A stretch of 64,000 nt of DNA, from the NCBI RefSeq assembly GCF_900111485.1, contig NZ_FOIC01000015.1:1-64000 (forward strand), given 5' to 3'. The notes under the pieces were generated by a model. It was not told the origin of the DNA, searched no databases, and saw nothing but the letters and a program-made list of their open reading frames with translations. Shown in pieces: positions 51,298 to 59,200 of the stretch. The DNA comes from Natrinema hispanicum (GTDB taxonomy: Archaea; Halobacteriota; Halobacteria; Halobacteriales; Natrialbaceae). Within the stretch, counting starts at the first letter, position 1, and each line of letters opens with the position of its first letter. Position numbers and translations under genes: made by a program.

Positions 51298-51408
51298 ACC
51301 GCTATATTTCGGTGCGCGGCAAAAAGGGACGCGGTCGGCCCGCTGTGTCGATCGGCCGTACCGAGGCGTCAAGTTGATAGCCGGAGAGACCATCGGATTG
51401 AGGTGAAC

Positions 51409-52395
51409 ATGCCGACCCTACCCGCGTCGACAGCGGTGACTATCGGTTCGATTCCGCTCGGAGACGTCCTCGCCTGGACCGCGATCGGCGCGTTCGTCGC
51501 AGCGATGCTCCTCGAGTGGCGCGGTTTCGTCGATCCTGCACGCTATCTCGCCGCAGGTGCCTGGGTCGTCTTCGGCCTCTTCTGGCTGACGATGGTCCCA
51601 CACTACTATCTCGAGGTCAAAAGCCCGATTCAGACGCTGCTGACACTGGCTGCACTGCCGTTGTCCGTCTATGCCGGGTATCTGCTCGTTCAGGGACGAG
51701 AGTCACTGCTCGTACTGTCGAATGCCGTCGCGTTCATGGGTCTTTTCTATCTGCCCGCGGAGACGATCCCCGTCGTTCGCACGTGGCTGATCGAGACGAC
51801 GGCCGCCCAGACGCATTTCGGGATGGAACTGTTCGGCTACAGTCCCGGCATCATCGAAGGGAGCAACGGCTACATGAGCAAGTTCGGGTTCGATCCCAAC
51901 GAGACGGTGACCGGCCGGACGACCTACATTATCATGTCCTGTACCGGCATCGGCAGCATGGCCATCTTCGGCGGCCTCATCGCAGCGGTCGACGCACCGT
52001 TCAAGCGGAAGGTCACACCCTTCGTGCTCTCGATCGGCGTCATCTGGTTTCTGAATCTCGTCCGGAACGTCTTCATCGGGCTGGCCTCGCCGTGGGGCTG
52101 GTTCCAGCAGGACATCCTCGTCTACTTCGTCACGGAGTTCATGGGCGCACCCGCCGACCGAACCTCCTATCTCGTCGCCCACAACTTCATCGCCCAGTCG
52201 CTGTCGATCGTCGCCTTGCTTGGCATTACGTACCTTGTCGTCCGCCTGCTCCCCGAAGTGCTCGAGCCCCTCGAGGAAGTCATCTACATCCTGACCGGGA
52301 CGGAGTACGACCTCGCGGACGCCCTCGGCACGGACGTTCAGGGCGAGACCGACGCGGCGGCACGCACGGCCCGCTCCGAAACGGGCGATGACTGA
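51409..52395 (+). CDS. artA: archaeosortase A
   Basis: A 328-residue membrane transpeptidase-like enzyme that recognises PGF-CTERM proteins such as the S-layer glycoprotein and attaches them to a lipid. About eight helices. The catalytic Cys178 sits in IIMSCTGIGSMAIF, with Arg219 in LVRNVFIGL. Arg251 and His258 are near DRTSYLVAHNF. It follows the Haloferax enzyme's Cys-Arg-Arg order (from memory). The long open frame before 51409 is antisense to the regulator and is not part of it. Confidence 0.93.
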   Translation: MPTLPASTAVTIGSIPLGDVLAWTAIGAFVAAMLLEWRGFVDPARYLAAGAWVVFGLFWLTMVPHYYLEVKSPIQTLLTLAALPLSVYAGYLLVQGRESLLVLSNAVAFMGLFYLPAETIPVVRTWLIETTAAQTHFGMELFGYSPGIIEGSNGYMSKFGFDPNETVTGRTTYIIMSCTGIGSMAIFGGLIAAVDAPFKRKVTPFVLSIGVIWFLNLVRNVFIGLASPWGWFQQDILVYFVTEFMGAPADRTSYLVAHNFIAQSLSIVALLGITYLVVRLLPEVLEPLEEVIYILTGTEYDLADALGTDVQGETDAAARTARSETGDD

Positions 52396-53107
52396 CACCG
52401 GCGTCGAGATCGACGTTCCGTTTGCCGTCCACGACCGCGCTGTCTTCGTTCCCGCTGCCGAGACGCTCGTCCTCGCGGACGTTCACCTCGGGAAAGCAGC
52501 CGCCTCGAGCGTCGACGCCCCGATCGACGACGGTGCCGACGTTTGCGACAGACTCGCGGACCTACTCGTGGCGACCGAGCCGAGCACGGTTGTCGTTGCG
52601 GGCGACCTGTTAGACTCGTTTTCGCGCCTTCCACGCGGCGTCGAACGCGATCTCGAGCGACTGATCGATGTCGTCAACGCGGCTGAAGCCGAGTTGGTCG
52701 TCACGCCTGGCAATCACGACACGATGCTCGAGGCTGCCTTCGACGGCGAGACAGCACTCGAATACGAACTGGCCGACGGCGAGACAGTGGTCTGTCACGG
52801 CCACGAGCGCCCGGAGACGACAGCCGAGCGGTACGTTGTCGGTCACGATCATCCCGCGCTGTCGATCGAGGGGAGCAAACGACCGTGTGTCCTCTATGGC
52901 CCCGATGCCTACGAGGGTGCGGACGTGCTCGTCCTTCCCGCGTTTACCCGACTCGCCGCTGGCGCGACCGTCAATAGAATGGCTGGCCGCGAGTTTCAGA
53001 CGCCGCTCGTCCGGAACGCAGACGAGTTCTATCCCGCGGTTCGGGACGACTCGAGCGGCGAGACGCTGTGGTTTCCGCCGCTGGGAGAACTCCGAAAACT
53101 GCTGTGA
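52388..53107 (+). CDS. metallophosphoesterase (ICE-nuclease/YkuE-like)
   Basis: A 239-residue calcineurin-like phosphoesterase, 8 bases overlapping artA. Metal motifs appear in family order: LADVHLGKA, VVAGDLLDS, VVTPGNHD, VVCHGHERP and YVVGHDHPAL. It fits the archaeal group often found beside DNA repair or helicase genes (Lhr); Lhr is not in this window. Substrate unknown. Confidence 0.9.
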   Translation: MTDTGVEIDVPFAVHDRAVFVPAAETLVLADVHLGKAAASSVDAPIDDGADVCDRLADLLVATEPSTVVVAGDLLDSFSRLPRGVERDLERLIDVVNAAEAELVVTPGNHDTMLEAAFDGETALEYELADGETVVCHGHERPETTAERYVVGHDHPALSIEGSKRPCVLYGPDAYEGADVLVLPAFTRLAAGATVNRMAGREFQTPLVRNADEFYPAVRDDSSGETLWFPPLGELRKLL

Positions 53108-53145
53108 ACCAGCTGTGAGCGCACGTCGGCTGCGTTCCGACGCGC

Positions 53146-54003
53146 TCACTCGACCGGTGGTTCGGCGTCGGTGATCGAGACGTCGCCGTTCTCGAGGGTC
53201 ACGTCGTAGGCACGCCGATAGCCGGCGTTGAGACAGGGCGTGCCGGCGACTGTTTCGACGCCTTCGGCCTCGTGAATGTGTCCGCACGCGACGAACGAAA
53301 TGTCGTGATCGGCCAGCAGGTTCCTGAGTGCGATCGATCCCCAGTGGCGACCGCCGATACGGGGGACGGACTCGGCGACCCGATCGAGCGTGGTGTTGAA
53401 CGGTGGGACGTGTGTGAGTCCGATCGTCCCGTGGCTGTCCTCGTCAGCCGTCGCGAGCGACGTCAGCGTCTCGTATCCATCACTGTAGGTGGCAAACTGC
53501 TGGTCGAACCCCTCGAGTCGGTCGCACAACGCGGCGGCAGCTTCCGTGTCATCACCTGTGGCACGGTCGAGCGTTCGCGCGAGCCACGCGTCGGGGTCGT
53601 CGATCCCAGTCATCTCGTCGGGATTGTATCGGACTTCCGGACCGTCGTCGAGCAGGTCGCTCCCGAAGCCAAAGGCGTGGTATGAGCCGATATCGGCCGT
53701 CGCTCGGTGCAGGTTCCGTCCCCCTGTCGAACCGTCGATGAACTCTTCGTGTCGATGATGATCGTGGTTTCCGGGGACCGTTAGAACTGGGACGTCGAGT
53801 TCGTCTAAGTGCTCGAAGAAGGCCGTCGCTTCCTCGAGTCCGACCAGTTCTTCTTGCTGCAGCGTCCCGTTTGCGACGCTCACGCGAGAGTGAGCGACGT
53901 CGCCGACGGTGAGGACGGCGTCGAACCGCTCCCACGACGGGTGCGGGCGGCCGGCGTACCCGTCTTCGCCGAGGTGGAGATCCCCGAGTACGAGTAGTTT
54001 CAT
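53146..54003 (-). CDS. metallophosphoesterase (calcineurin-like)
   Basis: A 285-residue enzyme of the same broad superfamily but a separate branch. The order is LLVLGDLHLGEDGYAG, LTVGDVAHSR, TVPGNHDHHRH, IGLTHVPPFNT and VACGHIHEAEG. Overall sequence similarity to the previous gene appears low. It is convergent with it, 38 bases apart. Substrate unknown. Confidence 0.9.
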   Translation of the reverse strand: MKLLVLGDLHLGEDGYAGRPHPSWERFDAVLTVGDVAHSRVSVANGTLQQEELVGLEEATAFFEHLDELDVPVLTVPGNHDHHRHEEFIDGSTGGRNLHRATADIGSYHAFGFGSDLLDDGPEVRYNPDEMTGIDDPDAWLARTLDRATGDDTEAAAALCDRLEGFDQQFATYSDGYETLTSLATADEDSHGTIGLTHVPPFNTTLDRVAESVPRIGGRHWGSIALRNLLADHDISFVACGHIHEAEGVETVAGTPCLNAGYRRAYDVTLENGDVSITDAEPPVE

Positions 54004-54065
54004 GAGAGAAATCAGACCGGAACGTCAGCGACCAGCGACTTAACGATTGCGTCGTGACCGGTCCG

Positions 54066-55421
54066 TCACCGGCCCCGTGATCCCGACAGATCGTCGATGA
54101 CAGCCTTCGCAGCCTGTCGGCCGCTCTCCATCGCACCCTGAATGGACGACCACCGCATGTAGTCACCCGCCAGATAGACTGCTCCTGCCGGATCGCGAAC
54201 GTCGGGCAGCCGCTCGCGAAAGCCCGGTGGCTGGACGAACTGGGCGAACGGCACGCGCTCTGTATGGAGGGTCTCGAGCCCGTCGAACCCGTAGTCGGGA
54301 TACCACGACTCGAGTGTCGACCGCGTTCGCTCGGTCAGTTCGGCGTCGCGTTCCGCCGCTCCGCGGCTCGCGCCGCTCTGCCTCGAGGGGCGATGGCCCT
54401 CGCCGCCGAGATACGTCGCACTGATGAGGGTCGTCCCGTCAGGGGCGTACGTCGGAGCGACCGCGCTATGCGGGACGACGTGGTTCGGCCCCGTTTCGGT
54501 CGCGTTCAACAGCAGCCGGCGGTCGGTCTCGAGGTCGACGCCAGGTGGCAGCGCGTAATACTGGGTGACACAGCCGCGTGCCTCCGTGGGGATCGCATCG
54601 ACGCCGGTCAGCTCGCGTGCGGTCGGTGGGTCGGTCGCGACGACGACCGCGTCAGCTTCGACGGTCCCGGTATCGGTCTCGACCCTGACGGGACCGTCCG
54701 ATCCGCTCGAGTTGCCCCCGGTCGCTGTAACCGACTCGGCACTGACCCCGGTTTCGATGGTGCCGCCGACCTCGCGGACGCGGTCTGCGAGTTGGCGCGG
54801 AATTGCACCCATTCCTGCTGCAGGGACGGCAATCTCACCCGCCGCAAGGGTCCGGAACGTGTACTCGAAGACACGGCTCGAGGTCGACAGCGAGCGATCG
54901 AGGGTAATCCCGCCGTAAAACGGGGCGACGAACTCGTCGACGAACCGGGCTGAGAACCCGCGTTCATCGAGGTATGCCCGGATCGTCTCGTCGGTGCCCT
55001 CCTCGAGTATCCGCTCCGGATCGGTTCGACGGAGGTTCCACCAGAGTCGAGCGATTCGGAGCGCGTCGCCAACGGAAACGGATTGGTTCGACAGCGTCGC
55101 CGGGATCGTGCCGGGCTCTCGAAGCGGGTCTGCGAGCGTCGATCGGCCGTCGGGGCCTGCGATGGTGGCACCCGGCGCGAATCGTCGTAGGCCGAGTGCC
55201 TCGAGATCGAGTTCTCGCTGCACTGCGGGATAGGCCGTAAACAGCACCTGAAAGCCGCGATCGAACCGGTAGCCGTCGCGCTCGACAGTGCGGACGCGGC
55301 CGCCGACCGTCTCGCGGCGCTCGAGCAAGGTGACGTCGACGCCGCCGCCGGCGAGGTGCCGGGCGGCGACGAGTCCAGCGAGACCGCCGCCGGCGACGAG
55401 AACGTGCGGGGGTGAAGCCAT
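54066..55421 (-). CDS. FAD-dependent oxidoreductase (phytoene-desaturase/PPOX-like)
   Basis: A 451-residue flavoprotein. VLVAGGGLAGLVAARHL is the FAD loop, with ERRETVGGRVRTVERDGYR next. The C-terminal FAD motif is VYLAGDYMRWSSIQGAMESG. Its architecture fits the amine-oxidase/phytoene-desaturase family; haloarchaeal members are annotated variously, so carotenoid or porphyrin substrate is open. The ATG at 55421 is chosen over a TTG at 55445; TTTTATTG about 25 bases upstream supports a leaderless start. Confidence 0.85.
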   Translation of the reverse strand: MASPPHVLVAGGGLAGLVAARHLAGGGVDVTLLERRETVGGRVRTVERDGYRFDRGFQVLFTAYPAVQRELDLEALGLRRFAPGATIAGPDGRSTLADPLREPGTIPATLSNQSVSVGDALRIARLWWNLRRTDPERILEEGTDETIRAYLDERGFSARFVDEFVAPFYGGITLDRSLSTSSRVFEYTFRTLAAGEIAVPAAGMGAIPRQLADRVREVGGTIETGVSAESVTATGGNSSGSDGPVRVETDTGTVEADAVVVATDPPTARELTGVDAIPTEARGCVTQYYALPPGVDLETDRRLLLNATETGPNHVVPHSAVAPTYAPDGTTLISATYLGGEGHRPSRQSGASRGAAERDAELTERTRSTLESWYPDYGFDGLETLHTERVPFAQFVQPPGFRERLPDVRDPAGAVYLAGDYMRWSSIQGAMESGRQAAKAVIDDLSGSRGR

Positions 55422-55517
55422 ACGTACTGATTGAACGACAGTCAATAAAACCGTGGACCTAACGATGCAACGCGTGCAAATCGAACCAGCCGAAAGCCAG
55501 CGGCGATCGTGAAACGG

Positions 55518-55652
55518 TTAGTGATCTGTTATGATTCTAAGCGCAGCCCCAACGAGAATCACGATTGCGCCGAGGATCGTCGCCACGGGTGGAATCGGGA
55601 CGAACAGCAATCCAACACCGACGACGAGCACAATTGTCGAAGTTCTGATCAT
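55518..55652 (-). CDS. 44-residue membrane protein
   Basis: A tiny protein of two hydrophobic helices separated by a Pro pair: TSTIVLVVGVGLLFV, IPPVATILGAIVILV, ending RIITDH. It resembles a family of 40-50-residue haloarchaeal proteins with the same VxIPPxAT centre and no known function. It starts with ATG at 55652. No other gene lies nearby on this strand, so it is probably monocistronic. Confidence 0.65.
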   Translation of the reverse strand: MIRTSTIVLVVGVGLLFVPIPPVATILGAIVILVGAALRIITDH

Positions 55653-55720
55653 GTGGACACGACGGCCCGACGACAGGAAGACTCACGGCAGGCATTGACA
55701 ACGAGATCGGAACGAGAGAC

Positions 55721-55749
55721 AGGACAGGGCAGGACAGGGCAGGGCAGGA
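55721..55749. repeat. short tandem repeat
   Basis: AGGACAGGGC is present twice in tandem (55721-55740), followed by AGGGCAGGA, between the 44-residue membrane gene and the lactonase-like gene. It is probably slippage-derived. Confidence 0.55.
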
Positions 55750-55819
55750 TCGCTCCGAGGAGCCGGCCGCGCCGATATCGAGTCCGCACCCATAAGCGCA
55801 TCCCACTCATGATGTGGAT

Positions 55820-56614
55820 ATGGTCGACGCAACACTCACACCGATCGATCGCGGGACGATCACCGCCGACGTCAACAACATTATCGAGGGAGCCGTCCTC
55901 GGAACTGCCGCCGAGCCAAATCCCGAGACGGTCATGGAGGACGCGCCGGTCTACAACGTCGTCATCGACCACCCCGAGGCGACGATCCTCTGGGATACCG
56001 GTTCCCATCCCGACGCCGCAGACGGCCACTGGCCCGCCGACCTCTATGCGGCCTTTGAACACACCGGCCTCCGGCCGCTCGAGGACGATTTGGCCGACGC
56101 CGGCTACGCAGTCGCTGACATCGACATGGTGATCCAGACGCATCTGCACCTCGACCACGCCGGCGGCCTCTACGCGTTCGAGGACACCGATACGCCGATC
56201 GTCGTCCACGAAGCGGAGCTGAAATACGCCTACTACAGCGCCAAAACCGACGCGGGCGACGTGGCCTACCTCGCCGGCGACTTCGATCGTGAGTTGAACT
56301 GGGAGCCCGTCCACGGCGACCGTCGACAACTGTTCGACGGCCTCGAGCTCATCCACTTGCCCGGCCACACGCCCGGCCTTCTCGGCGTGGTGCTCGAACT
56401 CGACGACGCCGGCACGGTGATCCTCGCGGGCGATCAGGCCTACTCTCGAGTGAACTACGAGCAGGAACACCCCATGGGTGGCGGCCTACTCTGGAGCAAC
56501 CGCGACTGGCACGAGAGCCTCCGGACGCTCAAGGACCTCGAGCGCCGCCATGACGCGCGGGTGTGCTGTGGGCACGCCACGGAGGATCTCGAGGCGCTGC
56601 AAGACGGTCTGTAG
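55820..56614 (+). CDS. MBL-fold N-acyl-homoserine lactonase-like protein
   Basis: A 264-residue metallo-beta-lactamase-fold hydrolase. The metal site HLHLDHAGGL is followed by further ligands in LPGHTPGLLG, LAGDQAYSR and CCGHATEDL. The start VDATLTPIDRGTITAD and YNVVIDHPEATILWDTG match AttM/AiiA-type quorum-quenching lactonases. Whether it opens lactones is untested. The ATG at 55820 is preferred to GTG at 55814. Confidence 0.83.
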   Translation: MVDATLTPIDRGTITADVNNIIEGAVLGTAAEPNPETVMEDAPVYNVVIDHPEATILWDTGSHPDAADGHWPADLYAAFEHTGLRPLEDDLADAGYAVADIDMVIQTHLHLDHAGGLYAFEDTDTPIVVHEAELKYAYYSAKTDAGDVAYLAGDFDRELNWEPVHGDRRQLFDGLELIHLPGHTPGLLGVVLELDDAGTVILAGDQAYSRVNYEQEHPMGGGLLWSNRDWHESLRTLKDLERRHDARVCCGHATEDLEALQDGL

Positions 56615-56771
56615 AGTGGCTTACACGGACTCGTTCCATTCTGTCTGTATCTTGTCGCACGGACGTATCCCACGCCTGTCGCCGACGGCGACGGTCGGTC
56701 GCGTCAGATCGGTATGGAGCTCATGTCGTCTGGCAGTACAGTTTATTACCAGCGATCCTCACGTTAGTCGT

Positions 56772-57056
56772 ATGGGTCTGTTTACTGGGCTGCTGAACGT
56801 TCTGTCAGCGGGTATCGTCGTTGTCTTCGTCGGCCGTGCAGTCCTGAAACTCCTCGAGAATCCCGACCAGCCCCATCACAAACTGGTGTCAGCGAAAGAG
56901 CGCCATGCTACGACGATCGTCGGGATCCCGCTTACGCTCGTCGGCCTCTCGACGATGGTCAGTGGCCCGCTTGCAGTCCCGTATAATGCGCTACTGATAC
57001 TGCTCCCAGGAATCGTCCTTCTCGTCTATCCGGACTTCAGCCCATCCGGTGTCTAA
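56772..57056 (+). CDS. small integral membrane protein
   Basis: A 94-residue protein with about three membrane helices: FTGLLNVLSAGIVVVFVGR, ATTIVGIPLTLVGLST and YNALLILLPGIVLLVYP. It has a basic loop (KERHATT). TTTATTA at 56742-56748 is about 26-30 bases before the ATG, placing the transcript start at the ATG. Unknown function. Confidence 0.72.
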   Translation: MGLFTGLLNVLSAGIVVVFVGRAVLKLLENPDQPHHKLVSAKERHATTIVGIPLTLVGLSTMVSGPLAVPYNALLILLPGIVLLVYPDFSPSGV

Positions 57057-57120
57057 CACTGGCTGCGACAAAACCGCTCGAGAAACTGTACAACCGTCTC
57101 AGTAGGAACTAGATTCGGAC

Positions 57121-58617
57121 CTAGCCCTCGAGTTCGGCCCGCAAGAGCTGGTTGACGTCACCTGGGTCGGCGCTGCCACCGGTCTTTTGCATGACCTGAC
57201 CCACGAGGAAGTTGATCGCGCCGTCGTCGCCCGACTCGTAGTCGTCGACGGCGTCCGGGTTCTCGTCGATGGCTTCGACGACGGCCTTCTGGACCTCGTC
57301 TTCGCCGGTCTTGCCTAAGCCTTCCTCAGCAACGACCTCGTCCGGCGTACGGCCGTCATCGAGCATCGACCGCAGGACGGTCTCGCGGGCGTTTTTCGCC
57401 GTGATCTCGTCCTCGGCGACGAGTTCGACCAGTCGGGTGACTTCCTCGAGTCTGTCCTCGATCTCGGTGATCTCGATGTCGCGGTAGTTGAGTTCGCCAA
57501 GCAGGTTGTCCGCAACCCACGTGGCGGCGAGGTCGGGATCGAACTCGCCGGCGACGTTCTCATAGAAGTCTGCGACCTGTTTCGTCGAGGTGAGCTTCGA
57601 GGCGGCCTCCTCGTTCAGGCCGTACTCTTCTTGGAACCGCTCGCGGCGGGCCGAGGGGAGTTCCGGAATCGCGATCTCGTCTTTCCAGCCGGAGACGCGC
57701 AGCGGCGGCAGGTCGGCCTCCTCGAAGTAGCGGTAGTCTTTCTCTTCTTCTTTCGAGCGCATCGAGACCGTGATGCCCCGACTCTCGTCCCAGTGGCGGG
57801 TTTCCTGTTCGACCGCGCGGCCGCGCTGGATGGCGTTTTTCTGGCGCGTCTCCTCGTATGCCAGCGCCTTCTCTGCGCCCTTGTGACTCGAGATGTTCTT
57901 GACCTCCGTCCGGTTGGCTGCCGCGAGTGCTTCCTCGCCGATCTCGTCGACGCCGTCGCCGTCGATTTCGTCCTCGGGAATGATCGAGAGGTTGGCGTCG
58001 ATCCGCAGGCTGCCGTCGCGCTCGGCATCGAAGACGCCCAGGTACTCGAGCACTTCCTCGAGTTCCGCGAGGAAGGCTCGCACTTCGCTTGGGCTGCGGA
58101 AGTCGGGGGCCGTGACGATCTCCATCAGCGGCGTGCCCGCACGGTTGTAGTCGACTAAGGTGTACTCGGCCGAGTCGATGCCGCCACCGCCGCCGACGTG
58201 CTGGAGGCTGCCCGGGTCCTCCTCTAGGTGAGCGCGCTCGATCGTGATGGTACGGCGCTGGCCCTCGACGGCAACCTCGAGTTCGCCGTCAGCACAGATC
58301 GGCTCGTCGTACTGGGTGATCTGGAAGTTCTTGGGCAGGTCGGGATAGTAGTAGTTCTTCCGGTGGAAACGGGTCTCCTCGGGGATGTCGGCGTCGATCG
58401 CCTTCCCGATTTTGACGGCGGCCTCGACGGCAGCCTCGTTTAACACCGGTAGCGCCCCCGGCAGGCCAAGACAGACCGGGCAGACGTTCTCGTTGGGGTC
58501 GTCGGTCTGGTTGGTCGAACAGCCACAGAAGATCTTCGTATCGGTTTCCAGCTGAACGTGAACCTCGAGCCCGATAACGGTCACGAGGTCGCCCTGCTGG
58601 ACGGTCTGGGCAGTCAT
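57121..58617 (-). CDS. gatB: aspartyl/glutamyl-tRNA amidotransferase subunit B
   Basis: A 498-residue kinase/tRNA-binding subunit of GatCAB, which converts Glu-tRNA(Gln) and Asp-tRNA(Asn) to the amidated forms. It starts GLEVHVQLETDTKIFCGCST, with NVCPVCLGLPG completing the zinc site. FHRKNYYYPDLPKNFQITQ is the family signature. The C-terminal GatB/YqeY domain includes a helical QVMQKTGGSADPG tail. Start 58617 by homology. GatA and GatC are not in the window. Confidence 0.97.
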   Translation of the reverse strand: MTAQTVQQGDLVTVIGLEVHVQLETDTKIFCGCSTNQTDDPNENVCPVCLGLPGALPVLNEAAVEAAVKIGKAIDADIPEETRFHRKNYYYPDLPKNFQITQYDEPICADGELEVAVEGQRRTITIERAHLEEDPGSLQHVGGGGGIDSAEYTLVDYNRAGTPLMEIVTAPDFRSPSEVRAFLAELEEVLEYLGVFDAERDGSLRIDANLSIIPEDEIDGDGVDEIGEEALAAANRTEVKNISSHKGAEKALAYEETRQKNAIQRGRAVEQETRHWDESRGITVSMRSKEEEKDYRYFEEADLPPLRVSGWKDEIAIPELPSARRERFQEEYGLNEEAASKLTSTKQVADFYENVAGEFDPDLAATWVADNLLGELNYRDIEITEIEDRLEEVTRLVELVAEDEITAKNARETVLRSMLDDGRTPDEVVAEEGLGKTGEDEVQKAVVEAIDENPDAVDDYESGDDGAINFLVGQVMQKTGGSADPGDVNQLLRAELEG

Positions 58618-58749
58618 TGGACATCGATTCGGCCCCACAGGGGTAAAACGTAACGGGACGAAGTCGTCGCACTCGGCTGTGACGTCTTCGAGTACCCCGG
58701 TCGGTTGTCTGCCCGCGTGTTCGGGACCGATCGGTCGTCGGAGGACCGT

Positions 58750-58767
58750 ATATAAGATAGCTTATAT
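58750..58767. promoter_or_regulatory. AT-rich inverted repeat before the smc cluster
   Basis: ATATAAG (58750-58756) and CTTATAT (58761-58767) around ATAG, a perfect 7-bp inverted repeat in the interval between divergent gatB and the DUF7518-smc cluster. It may be a bidirectional TATA element or an operator; a separate TTTATG box near 58782 fits the DUF7518 start. Confidence 0.4.
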
Positions 58768-58811
58768 TCGTCTGACGTACGTTTATGTGGCCGGACGGCC
58801 CCCTAGCAGAT

Positions 58812-59111
58812 ATGTCGAACAACCGTGTCGAGCAGCTCGAATCGACGGTTTCGGAACTCGAGTCGACGGTAACGGGCCTGACGGAGGAATTGATCGAGGC
58901 GAAAGAGCGGATCCGTGTTCTCGAGGCCGAACTCGATGCCGACACGCCGACGCGCGTTCCTGAGCGACGGGCGGAGCCAGCCGATGGGGACGAGACTCCC
59001 GAAGCCGAACCCGACGACGTCGCCGAAGCGGCGGCCGATGCCGAAGATGAGGCGGACACGAGCAGTGACGAAACGGAAGACTCAGGTAGCGACGACATTA
59101 TCGTAGCATAA
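58812..59111 (+). CDS. DUF7518-like acidic coiled-coil protein
   Basis: A 99-residue protein upstream of smc. Residues 1-45 form a coiled coil (RVEQLESTVSELESTVTG); the rest is a Glu/Asp/Ala-rich disordered tail closing with GSDDIIVA. It corresponds to the haloarchaeal family I know as DUF7518, found next to smc. The role is unknown. The ATG at 58812 is chosen because of a TTTATG element about 28 bases upstream. Confidence 0.8.
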   Translation: MSNNRVEQLESTVSELESTVTGLTEELIEAKERIRVLEAELDADTPTRVPERRAEPADGDETPEAEPDDVAEAAADAEDEADTSSDETEDSGSDDIIVA

Positions 59112-59200
59112 CTGCAGGCGACGCCGTGGGGCGGGGAACGGAGCCGTAAGGAGTACCCACGACTGACGGCGTTCGACGACACGGAGGCCGCGCAAGGAGA

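Noticed and set aside
51302-51307. TATATT as promoter of the regulator at 50518-51297
   Set aside because: It is only 5-10 bases from the start codon, too close for a TATA box of this start; left unassigned.
50509-51408. A 300-codon in-frame extension before artA
   Set aside because: It is antisense to the regulator gene, and archaeosortase homology begins at 51409.
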